From: Kutzneria chonburiensis
GTDB lineage: Bacteria; Actinomycetota; Actinomycetes; Mycobacteriales; Pseudonocardiaceae
Length of the DNA: 64,000 nt
NCBI RefSeq assembly: GCF_028622115.1
Contig: NZ_CP097263.1
Coordinates: forward strand, 8,877,501-8,941,500
Direction of reading: 5' to 3'
Positions 47,205 to 54,707 of this stretch are shown here, piece after piece (position 1 is the first letter of the stretch; each line of letters starts with the position of its first letter). The notes under the pieces are model-generated. The model ran no database searches, was not told where the DNA came from, and saw only the letters and a list, made by a program, of their open reading frames with translations. The position numbers and the translations under genes are program-made.

Positions 47205-47920
47205 ACGCCGCCGCCGGCGCGTACCTGCTGTCCATGGTGCGCAACAGGATCGCCCTGTTCTTCAGCTTTGCCTTCCCGCTGCTGTTCATCGTCCTTTTCG
47301 GACTCATGTTCGGCGGTCCCGGCCGTATGAACCAGCTCAGCGCCGGCGTGCTCGACTGGGCCATCGGCAACGCCGCGATGTTCGGTGTGGTCTACACCAT
47401 CGTGCAGTGGCGCCGGGACGACCTGCTTCGCCTCGTCCGCACCACTCCCACGCCCATGACGTCCCTGCTCTCCGGCTGGTTCATCGTCACCGTCGCACTG
47501 GCCGTCGCTCAGGCCGTGCTCCTGCTCGGCGTTTCCCTGCTACCCGTGTTCGGTCTCACCATCACCACGCCGAGCGTCGTGCTGCTGCCGTTGGTGCTCA
47601 TCGTCGGCTGCTCGACCTTCTTCGCCATGGGCATCCTCGTCGGCCGCTTGGCTCCCAACCCCGACGCTGTCGCCGCCATCGCCAACTGCGTCATGATCCC
47701 CATGGCCTTCTTGTCCGGCTCCTTCTATCCCTTGGAGTTGGCCCCGCACTGGCTCACCGTCGTCTCCAAGTTCCTGCCCTTGACCTACCTCAACGACGCC
47801 GTCCGGCAAACGCTTTCCGGCGGCTACGACCTCGCCCCGCCGTTGTCGGCCCTATTCGGCTTCGCCATCCTGTTCGGAGCCATCGGGCTGCGCACCTTCA
47901 AGTGGGCCGACAACGGCTAG
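47201..47920 (+). CDS. ABC-2 type permease
   Basis: 239 residues, about six membrane helices: LFFSFAFPLLFIVLFGLMFGG, then LLSGWFIVTVALAVAQAVLLLGVSLL, and the family stretch MIPMAFLSGSFYPLELAP followed by LPLTYLNDAVRQTLSGG. Partner of the preceding ATPase. The catalase-like gene converges on it with a 3-bp gap. Confidence 0.92.
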   Translation: MNAAAGAYLLSMVRNRIALFFSFAFPLLFIVLFGLMFGGPGRMNQLSAGVLDWAIGNAAMFGVVYTIVQWRRDDLLRLVRTTPTPMTSLLSGWFIVTVALAVAQAVLLLGVSLLPVFGLTITTPSVVLLPLVLIVGCSTFFAMGILVGRLAPNPDAVAAIANCVMIPMAFLSGSFYPLELAPHWLTVVSKFLPLTYLNDAVRQTLSGGYDLAPPLSALFGFAILFGAIGLRTFKWADNG

Positions 47921-47923
47921 CGA

Positions 47924-48853
47924 TCACTCGCCGTGGGTGCGGCGGTCGTACGAGACCGAGTAGGCGGCATTGCGCAGCTGCGGGAGGGGGTCGTCGGAGA
48001 GCTCGATGCCCGGGGTGAGGTTGGTGGGGTCGAAGATCTGCGCGGCCCAGTGGTCCTGGTCGGAGACCTCGCCGGTCACGGTGAGGGTGCCGACCTCGAT
48101 GGACGGCCGGTCGGACGGCCAGACCACGGTGGCGTCATGGGTGGGGTCGCTGGGGTCGGCCAAGGTGGCGTGCAAGGTGAACGACACGGGACCGTCGGCC
48201 AAGCGGGAAGTCAGCTCGCCGATGAGGAACTGCTCTTCCTCCCGAGCGATCTCGTCGGGGCCGAGGTTCTGCTCGCCGAGGGAGGGGACCCAACGGTAGC
48301 GAACGGCCTGGCGGTCGCCGTCGGCGTTGACCCACACGAAAGCGTGCAGGGCCTGGTAGCCGGTGGTGGCGAAGCTGGCCGGCACGCCCATCTCACCCAA
48401 GGCCTGGAAGGCGGGGATGGAGCTGGGGTTCGCGCCCAGGAAGGCCTGGAGGTTGACCTTGTCGCCGGTGCCGGCGTCCTTGTCGGCGGCCAGCGCCCGC
48501 ACGAGGGCGAGGAACTGCTCGGGGGTGGCCACCAGGAACCGAGGAAGGTTCACGCCGATCAGATCCGTGAACGAGCCATCGGGCAGGGCGAACTTGACGG
48601 CCATGCCCCGCCCGCCGGGCTGGGTGTCGGGCATCGCGGGATTGCCGCTGCCGTTGGAGAAGCGCACGGTGGCCGACACGGGCGCGCCGGCCAGGTGAGC
48701 GGCGGTCGTGTACTTCGCGGCGTCGCCGGAGGGCGTGAAAGTGGCCACGAAGCAGGCCCCACGGGCATGCGCGCGACGGTAGCCGGCGTGCCGGCCGTCG
48801 AGGTGCTCCATGGTGTTCACGACCTGGACGGGCAGCGAGGTTTCAGCGGTCAT
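47924..48853 (-). CDS. Catalase-related heme protein (SrpA-like)
   Basis: 309 residues from the ATG at 48853. GRHAGYRRAHARGACFVATFTPSG holds the catalase-type distal His; VSATVRFSNGSGNPAMPDTQPGGRGMAVKFALPDG is the conserved core. The C-terminal region lacks the usual RxxxYxDTQ heme-ligand motif of full catalases; it ends near the heme pocket as in small catalase-like peroxidases. Probable peroxide-dependent heme enzyme. The start is the least certain part since no strong ribosome binding site is seen. Confidence 0.87.
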   Translation of the reverse strand: MTAETSLPVQVVNTMEHLDGRHAGYRRAHARGACFVATFTPSGDAAKYTTAAHLAGAPVSATVRFSNGSGNPAMPDTQPGGRGMAVKFALPDGSFTDLIGVNLPRFLVATPEQFLALVRALAADKDAGTGDKVNLQAFLGANPSSIPAFQALGEMGVPASFATTGYQALHAFVWVNADGDRQAVRYRWVPSLGEQNLGPDEIAREEEQFLIGELTSRLADGPVSFTLHATLADPSDPTHDATVVWPSDRPSIEVGTLTVTGEVSDQDHWAAQIFDPTNLTPGIELSDDPLPQLRNAAYSVSYDRRTHGE

Positions 48854-48993
48854 CAGCCAGCGGTTCCAATCGGCGTGGTGGGGGGAGTCGACAGTAGGTC
48901 TAAGCCCACCACGAGTTCGGAGTCCAGGCATCCTGACCTGGGCTTCCCCACCCGGCAGTGTTTGGGACACATTCGAACTACCCGGAGGTTCCC

Positions 48994-49926
48994 GTGTCCA
49001 CGACGCTGGCCAGGCCCGATATCGACCCCGAGCCGAAGGGCGCCCTGGAACGGACGCTGGTGGCGGTGTTCGTGGTCGTCCCATTGCTAGCACTGCTAGC
49101 GGCCATCCCGCTGGCCTGGGGCTGGGGCCTCGGCTGGCACGACATCGTGATCGCGGTGGTGTTCTACTTCGTGTCGGGCTTCGGCGTGACGGTTGGATTC
49201 CACCGGCTGTTCACGCACGGCTCGTTCCGCGCCAAACCGGCGCTGCGCACCGGACTGGCCATCGCCGGCAGCCTGGCACTGGAGATGGGCGTGATCGACT
49301 GGGTGGCCACGCACCGCCGCCACCACAAGTACGCGGACCGGGCCGGCGACCCGCACTCGCCGTGGCGGTTCGGCTCGGACTGGAAGGCGCTGACCAAGGG
49401 CCTGCTGCACGCCCACGTGGGCTGGCTCTTTGATCGTGAGCGGACCTCGGCCGAGCGGTTCTGCCCTGACCTGCTGGCCGATCCGGCGATCAAGAAGGTG
49501 AACCAGCGCTTCGAGCTGCTGGTCGCGGTGTCGCTGCTGGCCCCGGCGCTGGTTGGCGGCCTGTGGAGCATGTCGTGGCAGGGTGCCCTGACCGCCTTCT
49601 TCTGGGGCTCGCTGGTCCGCATCGCGCTGCTGCACCACGTCACCTGGTCGATCAACTCGATCTGCCACACCTTCGGCGACGAGGAGTTCGAGGTCCGCGA
49701 CAAGTCACGCAACGTGGGCTGGCTGGCCGTGCTGAGCATGGGCGAGTCCTGGCACAACCTGCACCACAGCGACCCGAGCTGCGCCCGTCACGGCGCGCTG
49801 CCCGGACAGGTCGACCCCAGCGCCCGGGTCATCTGGATCTTCGAGAAGCTGGGCTGGGCCACGGACGTGAAATGGCCGGACGCCCGGCGTCTTGCGGCAA
49901 AGCGGCTGTCCACGGCCAAGGTATGA
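48994..49926 (+). CDS. Membrane acyl-CoA/acyl-lipid desaturase (delta-9 type)
   Basis: 310 residues from the GTG at 48994 with CGGAGG upstream. The three His boxes of the di-iron site are present: HRLFTH (70-75), HRRHH (107-111) and HNLHH (~255). Two pairs of membrane helices surround them (TLVAVFVVVPLLALLAAIPL; HDIVIAVVFYFVSGFG). It introduces a double bond in membrane fatty acids using O2 and an electron donor. A histidine kinase gene follows within 6 nt. Confidence 0.94.
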   Translation: MSTTLARPDIDPEPKGALERTLVAVFVVVPLLALLAAIPLAWGWGLGWHDIVIAVVFYFVSGFGVTVGFHRLFTHGSFRAKPALRTGLAIAGSLALEMGVIDWVATHRRHHKYADRAGDPHSPWRFGSDWKALTKGLLHAHVGWLFDRERTSAERFCPDLLADPAIKKVNQRFELLVAVSLLAPALVGGLWSMSWQGALTAFFWGSLVRIALLHHVTWSINSICHTFGDEEFEVRDKSRNVGWLAVLSMGESWHNLHHSDPSCARHGALPGQVDPSARVIWIFEKLGWATDVKWPDARRLAAKRLSTAKV

Positions 49927-49931
49927 GGAGA

Positions 49932-51221
49932 ATGTCGGTTGTGGCCCCACCGATCACCCTGGTGTCCCGCATGATGATGCGACTGCGACTCGTGCCGGTC
50001 GCGCTCGGCCTGGCGATCGCCAGCCAGCTGGGCGTGGCCGTGCTGGTCTTCGTGATCGTCGCCGCGGCCCTGATCCCGCTGTGGGTCGGCGTGCCGGCGG
50101 TGATCGCGGCGATGGCGCTGTGCCGCCGCTTCGCCGACGTGCACCGATCGGTCGCGGGCAGCCTGCTCGGCCGGGAGGTGCCCCGCCCGTACCGGCCGAT
50201 CGCCCGCACCGACAACTGGGTGACCCGGTTCCGCATCGCCGCCGCCGACCCGGCCACCTGGCGCGACCTGTCCTGGCTGCTGGCCAACGCCGTCGTCGGC
50301 GTGCTGTGCAGCGCGATGGTGCTGGGGCTGCTGTTCGGCGGCCTGTTCTGGCTGACCATGCCCCTCTGGTACGGCCTGGTGCCGGAGGGCGTCGTCATCC
50401 AGTCGTTCGGCATCTGGGAGGTCCGCAATTTCGACGACAGCCTGTGGATGGTCCCGGCCGGCGTGGCCGAACTGATCTTCTGGGGCTGGCTGTCGCCCCG
50501 GCTGATGTGGCTCAACGCCGCCGTGACCGCCGGCCTGCTCGGGCCGACCGAGACCGCGGTGGCCAACACGCAGCTGACCACGCGGGTGGCCCAGCTGTCC
50601 GAATCGAGGGCGGTGTCGGTGGACACGCACGCGTCCGAGCTGCGGCGCATCGAGCGGGACCTGCACGACGGGGCGCAGGCCCGGCTGGTGGCGCTGGGCA
50701 TGAGCCTGGGCATGGCCGAGGAGACGGTGGACGACAACCCGGAGCTGGCCAAGCAGCTGCTGGCCGAGGCCCGGGAGTCGACCAACACCGCGCTGGCCGA
50801 GCTGCGCGGCCTGGTCCGCGGCATCCTGCCGCCGGTGCTGGCCGACCGTGGCCTCGAGGGCGCGTTGCAGGCGTTGGCGCTGGCCAGCCCGCTGCCCGTG
50901 CAGGTGGCCATCGACCTGCCGGGACGCCCGCCGGAGCCGGTGGAGTCGGCGGTGTACTTCGCCATCGCCGAGGCGCTGACCAACACGGCCAAGCACGGCG
51001 CGGCCGACCACGCATGGCTGCGGCTGTCCTATTCGGACGGCCGGCTGGTCGCGGTGGTCGGGGACGACGGGCGTGGCGGCGCCGACGTCGAACCGGGTGG
51101 CGGCCTGCACGGTCTGGAGCGCCGGCTGGCCGCGTTCGACGGAGTGCTGCTGGTGACCAGCCCGCTAGGCGGCCCCACCGTCGTCTACCTGGAGGTCCCC
51201 TGCGCCCTCACGCCCCCGTGA
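49932..51221 (+). CDS. Sensor histidine kinase, NarL type, without adjacent response regulator
   Basis: 429 residues from the ATG at 49932; the ATG at 49923 and GTG at 49941 are alternatives and the ribosome binding site does not decide between them. Two groups of membrane helices form a sensor domain (~20-240), then [15 protein letters not shown] (His245) and HATPase_c (EALTNTAKHGAADHAW, GDDGRGGA). Coupled to the desaturase gene, recalling DesK control of a desaturase in Bacillus, but no regulator gene is adjacent. The 3' end overlaps the DUF2165 gene by 57 nt on the opposite strand. Confidence 0.9.
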   Translation: MSVVAPPITLVSRMMMRLRLVPVALGLAIASQLGVAVLVFVIVAAALIPLWVGVPAVIAAMALCRRFADVHRSVAGSLLGREVPRPYRPIARTDNWVTRFRIAAADPATWRDLSWLLANAVVGVLCSAMVLGLLFGGLFWLTMPLWYGLVPEGVVIQSFGIWEVRNFDDSLWMVPAGVAELIFWGWLSPRLMWLNAAVTAGLLGPTETAVANTQLTTRVAQLSESRAVSVDTHASELRRIERDLHDGAQARLVALGMSLGMAEETVDDNPELAKQLLAEARESTNTALAELRGLVRGILPPVLADRGLEGALQALALASPLPVQVAIDLPGRPPEPVESAVYFAIAEALTNTAKHGAADHAWLRLSYSDGRLVAVVGDDGRGGADVEPGGGLHGLERRLAAFDGVLLVTSPLGGPTVVYLEVPCALTPP

Positions 51222-51701
51222 GGCGACGAGGTGGGTCAGGATCAGGCCGATCGACGCGATGATCACGTTCTGCAGCGCCGCCGACAGGCCGTTCCACTTG
51301 GACGACTGCCACATCTGGAAGTACTCGCCGCCGATGGCGATGAAGCCGCCGCCGAACAGCATGGCCTCCATCAGCCAGCCCAGCGAGGACAGCCGCTTGG
51401 CCAGCTCACTGCCTCGGATCCAGGCCACGACCGCGGCGATCAGCGCGATCGCCGCCAGCCCCTCCCAGATGATGATCAGCACGTAGGCCGCGGTCACCAG
51501 GCCGGGGTTGGTGATGGCCCGCCACATCAGGTGCGGTGACTTGAAGGTCGTGTCCATCGCGAACACGTGCTGCACGAACGCGTAGTTCGTGTCGTAGTCC
51601 GTGATGTTGCCGATCGTGATCAACGCGAGCTGTAGCGCGCTGATCGCGGTGAGCACCCCGACGACCACACGCAGGCCGCCCAGTCTGGAGAGAAGACGCA
51701 T
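51165..51701 (-). CDS. DUF2165-family membrane protein
   Basis: 178 residues from the ATG at 51701, four membrane helices (VVVGVLTAISALQLALITIGNITDY; LVTAAYVLIIIWEGLAAIALIAAVVAWI; MLFGGGFIAIGGEYFQMW; VIIASIGLILTHL). Conserved features NITDYDTNYAFVQHVFAMDTTF and GGEYFQMWQSSKWNG are typical of DUF2165. Function unknown. Its last 19 codons overlap the histidine kinase gene antisense. Confidence 0.88.
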   Translation of the reverse strand: MRLLSRLGGLRVVVGVLTAISALQLALITIGNITDYDTNYAFVQHVFAMDTTFKSPHLMWRAITNPGLVTAAYVLIIIWEGLAAIALIAAVVAWIRGSELAKRLSSLGWLMEAMLFGGGFIAIGGEYFQMWQSSKWNGLSAALQNVIIASIGLILTHLVASRGREGAGDLQVDDGGAA

Positions 51702-51773
51702 GGCGGGGACTCTACGTGGGCTCTTCGTCACCCTGGGCAGGATTGGCCCACGTGGTCAAGTACGTTCACGGTC

Positions 51774-52499
51774 ATGCCCCTGGTCTCGGTGCTGACCGCC
51801 GCGCACGCCGGCCGCGCCCCGTTGCTGCCGGCCACCGGCGAGAGCCTGGCCGCGCAGGTCCTGCCGGCCGGCTGGGAGCTGGAGTGGATCATCGAGGAGG
51901 ACGGGCCGGAGCCGGTGTTGGCGCAGGTCGCGGCCGGTTTTCCGCAGGCTTCGCATCGCGCGCTCAGGGCACAGATGGGCGTGGCCAGCACTCGAAACCT
52001 GGCGTTGTCACGGGCTCGCGGCGACCTGGTGCACGTCCTTGATTCGGACGACCTGATGGCTCCGGGCGGCCTGGCCACCGTGATCATGGCCTTCGAGCGA
52101 GATCCGGACATCGGTTGGGTCGCCGGCCAGGCCGACAACCTGATGCCGGACGGTGGTCGAGTGAGCTTCGAGCCGATCTCGCCGACCGGCCGCGTCGAGG
52201 CCGGCGCGGTCAACGACTACGTGCTCGAGCACGGCCGCGGCCCGTTCCACCCGGCCGGCCTGACGCTGCGCACCGACCTGGCTCGGGCGGTCGGCGGCTG
52301 GGCGGCGTTGCCGCGAGCCGAGGACATGGCGCTGGTCGTGGCGGCGGCCGAGGTCGCCGCCGGTTACCACACACCCGAGGTCACCTGGCTGTACCGGCAG
52401 CACCCGGGCCAGATGACCCGCGCCGACGACTGGCCGGACCTGGATCCCGCGTGCTGGACGGTGATCCGGCAGCGCATCGAGTCCATGAGGGCCCTCTGA
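51774..52499 (+). CDS. Family 2 glycosyltransferase-like protein, paralogue 1 of 4
   Basis: 241 residues. GT-A type N-terminus (MPLVSVLTAAHAGRAPLLPATGESLAAQ), then GVASTRNLALSRARGDLVHVLDSDDLM with the DxD-type DSDD, and FHPAGLTLRT...GGWAALPRAEDMAL. TACGTT 7 nt before the ATG suggests a leaderless mRNA and the promoter of the whole set. It and the next three genes are clearly duplicated copies joined by TGATG overlaps. Sugar donor and acceptor are unknown; no membrane segment is present. Confidence 0.88.
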   Translation: MPLVSVLTAAHAGRAPLLPATGESLAAQVLPAGWELEWIIEEDGPEPVLAQVAAGFPQASHRALRAQMGVASTRNLALSRARGDLVHVLDSDDLMAPGGLATVIMAFERDPDIGWVAGQADNLMPDGGRVSFEPISPTGRVEAGAVNDYVLEHGRGPFHPAGLTLRTDLARAVGGWAALPRAEDMALVVAAAEVAAGYHTPEVTWLYRQHPGQMTRADDWPDLDPACWTVIRQRIESMRAL

Positions 52500-53212
52500 T
52501 GCCGCTGCTGTCCGTTCTCACCGCGGTGCACGGCGATCGTGCTGATGTGTTGGCTGCTGCGGGGGAATCCGTTGCGGCGCAAGAGCTTCCGGCCGGCTGG
52601 GAGCTGGAGTGGGTGGTGCAGGAGGACGGCGACCGTCCGAGGCTGGGCGGCTATGGCGAGTACGAGGCCAACGGGGCTCAGCTGGGCGTCGCCGTGACGA
52701 GAAACCTCGCGCTGGCAAGGGTTCGCGGCGAGCTCGTACGGGTGTTGGACTCCGACGACCTGCTGCTGCCGGGCGCGTTGGCCCGGGCGATCGAGGCGTT
52801 CGAAGAGCACCCCGAGATCCACTGGGTGATTGCCCGGCCGCGGATGGCCGATGCCGTCTACTTCCAGTTGCTGCCCGAGGGCGTGCACGGCCGTGGCGCG
52901 ATCGGTTCGTACGTGCAGGAACACCGCCGGGCGCCGGTCCACTGCGCCGGCCTGACCGCGAAGACGGCGACCGTCCGGGCGGTCGGCGGCTGGTGCGCCA
53001 ATCCACGGGCCGAGGACATCGAGCTCGTGGCGGCGATCTCCGAGCTGGCGCCCGGATATCTCGACGGCACACCGAGTTGGCTCTACCGCAACCACGACGG
53101 GCAGACCGTGCGGCAGGCGAACTGGGGCATGCTGCACGCCGAGTCGTACCTGATGATCCACCAGCGAATTGCCGCCGCCAGGGCACTGGGGCTGCGGATG
53201 GGGACGAACTGA
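52499..53212 (+). CDS. Family 2 glycosyltransferase-like protein, paralogue 2 of 4
   Basis: 237 residues, start overlapping the previous stop. Same layout as paralogue 1: MPLLSVLTAVHGDRADVLAAAGESVAAQELPAGWELEW, GVAVTRNLALARVRGELVRVLDSDDLLL, HCAGLTAKTATVRAVGGW. A few residues are missing after the first 50 (GDRPRLGGYGEYEANG), and the 'WVAGQADDL' position of the others reads WVIARPRMADAVYF, so it is the most divergent copy and may have a different or lost specificity. Confidence 0.87.
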   Translation: MPLLSVLTAVHGDRADVLAAAGESVAAQELPAGWELEWVVQEDGDRPRLGGYGEYEANGAQLGVAVTRNLALARVRGELVRVLDSDDLLLPGALARAIEAFEEHPEIHWVIARPRMADAVYFQLLPEGVHGRGAIGSYVQEHRRAPVHCAGLTAKTATVRAVGGWCANPRAEDIELVAAISELAPGYLDGTPSWLYRNHDGQTVRQANWGMLHAESYLMIHQRIAAARALGLRMGTN

Positions 53213-53955
53213 TGCCACTGCTGTCCGTGCTGACCGCGGCACACGCCGGCCGGGCCGACCTGCTCGCCCGGGCCGGAGAAAGCGTTGCCGCGCAACGGCT
53301 TCCCGAAGGCTGGACGCTGGAGTGGGTTGTGCAGGAGGACGGCCCCGAGCCGTCACTGGCTCCAATTGTCGAACGGTTCCCGTTCGGTCGACACGCCGCG
53401 CACGGCGAGCAGCTCGGCATTGCCACCACCCGAAACCTGGCGCTGACCCGGGTCGACGGCGAGCTCGTGCACGTGCTCGACTCGGACGACGAACTGCTGC
53501 CGGACGCGATTTCCGTTGCGCTGAAGGCGTTCGAGAAGTTCCCCGCGGTGCACTGGGTCGCCGCGCAGGCCGACGACCTGCTGCCGGACGACACCCGCCG
53601 ATCGTTCGCCCTGGAGTACCCGGCCGGTTACGTCGAACCCGGCAAGATGAACGAGTTCACCAACGGCCGCGGCGAGCCGCCGATCCACTGCGCCGGGCTG
53701 ACCATGCGCACCCGGACCGTGCGCGCACTCGGCGGCTGGGCGGCGAATCCGCGCTCCGAGGACAGCGCCCTGTTCGTCGCACTGGCCGAGCTGACGCCCG
53801 GTTTCGTCACGCCGGAAGTCACGTGGCTACACCGGTTGCACACGGCTCAGACCACCGGCGAACACGCCTGGAAAACGCTGCGGGCGGAGTCGATGACCAT
53901 GGTCCGCCAGCGCCTGGCCGCGCTGCGCGAGCTCGGCCTGGAACTGGACGTCTGA
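53212..53955 (+). CDS. Family 2 glycosyltransferase-like protein, paralogue 3 of 4
   Basis: 247 residues, TGATG overlap with the previous gene. MPLLSVLTAAHAGRADLLARAGESVAAQRLPEGW, GIATTRNLALTRVDGELVHVLDSDDELLPDA, WVAAQADDLLPDDTRRSF and HCAGLTMRTRTVRALGGWAANPRSEDSALFV. Shares the HCAGLT motif with paralogue 2 where 1 and 4 have HPAGLT. Confidence 0.88.
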   Translation: MPLLSVLTAAHAGRADLLARAGESVAAQRLPEGWTLEWVVQEDGPEPSLAPIVERFPFGRHAAHGEQLGIATTRNLALTRVDGELVHVLDSDDELLPDAISVALKAFEKFPAVHWVAAQADDLLPDDTRRSFALEYPAGYVEPGKMNEFTNGRGEPPIHCAGLTMRTRTVRALGGWAANPRSEDSALFVALAELTPGFVTPEVTWLHRLHTAQTTGEHAWKTLRAESMTMVRQRLAALRELGLELDV

Positions 53956-54707
53956 TGCCGCTGATCTCGCTGCTCACGCCCGTGCTGGCCGACCGGGCTG
54001 CCCTGCTCGTCGAGGCGGGGGAAAGCATTGCCGCGCAACACCTTCCCGACGGCTGGGAGGTCGAGTGGATCGTGCAGGAGGACGGCTCGGAGCCGTCACT
54101 GCGCGAGATCACCGAGCGCTTCCCGTTCGCTCGGTACGAGGCCAACGGCGAGCCGCTAGGCGTTGCCGTGACGCGGAATCTGGCGTTGTCCCGGGCCGCC
54201 GGCGAGCTGGTGCACGTCCTCGACTCCGACGATCTCCTGCTGCCCCAAGGACTTGCGGTCCACATCGAGGCGTTCGCCGAGCACCCCGACCTGCACTGGG
54301 TCGCCGGCCAGGGCGATGACCTCCTGGCTGACGGCAGCCGCCGCTCCGTCACCCTCGACCTTGCCGCCGGCCGGGTCGAACGCGGCGTGCTGACCCAGTA
54401 CTTCGTCGACCACGGCGGCGTTCCGATCCATCCCGCCGGCCTCACCATGCGCACCAACACCGTACGAGCCCTCGGCGGCTGGGCCGCCGCGCCACGATCC
54501 GAAGACGTCGCCCTCCTCGTCGCCGTCGCCGACCTGGCCCCCGGCTACCTCACCCCGGCCGCCACCTGGCTGGCCCGCCAACACCCCGGCCAGACCACGC
54601 GCCGGCCCGGCTGGCAGGCCCTCTTCGCCACCGCCGACCTCCAGATCGCCCAACGCATCGAGGCCCAGCGGACCGCGCATCTGCGCTACTTGCAGGGTGG
54701 GTCGTAG
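53955..54707 (+). CDS. Family 2 glycosyltransferase-like protein, paralogue 4 of 4
   Basis: 250 residues, TGATG overlap with the previous gene. MPLISLLTPVLADRAALLVEAGESIAAQHLPDGWEVEW, GVAVTRNLALSRAAGELVHVLDSDDLLLPQG, WVAGQGDDLLADGSRRSV, HPAGLTMRTNTVRALGGW. Its last 22 nt overlap the 3' end of the nSTAND-WD40 gene on the other strand. No other sugar-pathway gene is adjacent. Confidence 0.88.
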   Translation: MPLISLLTPVLADRAALLVEAGESIAAQHLPDGWEVEWIVQEDGSEPSLREITERFPFARYEANGEPLGVAVTRNLALSRAAGELVHVLDSDDLLLPQGLAVHIEAFAEHPDLHWVAGQGDDLLADGSRRSVTLDLAAGRVERGVLTQYFVDHGGVPIHPAGLTMRTNTVRALGGWAAAPRSEDVALLVAVADLAPGYLTPAATWLARQHPGQTTRRPGWQALFATADLQIAQRIEAQRTAHLRYLQGGS

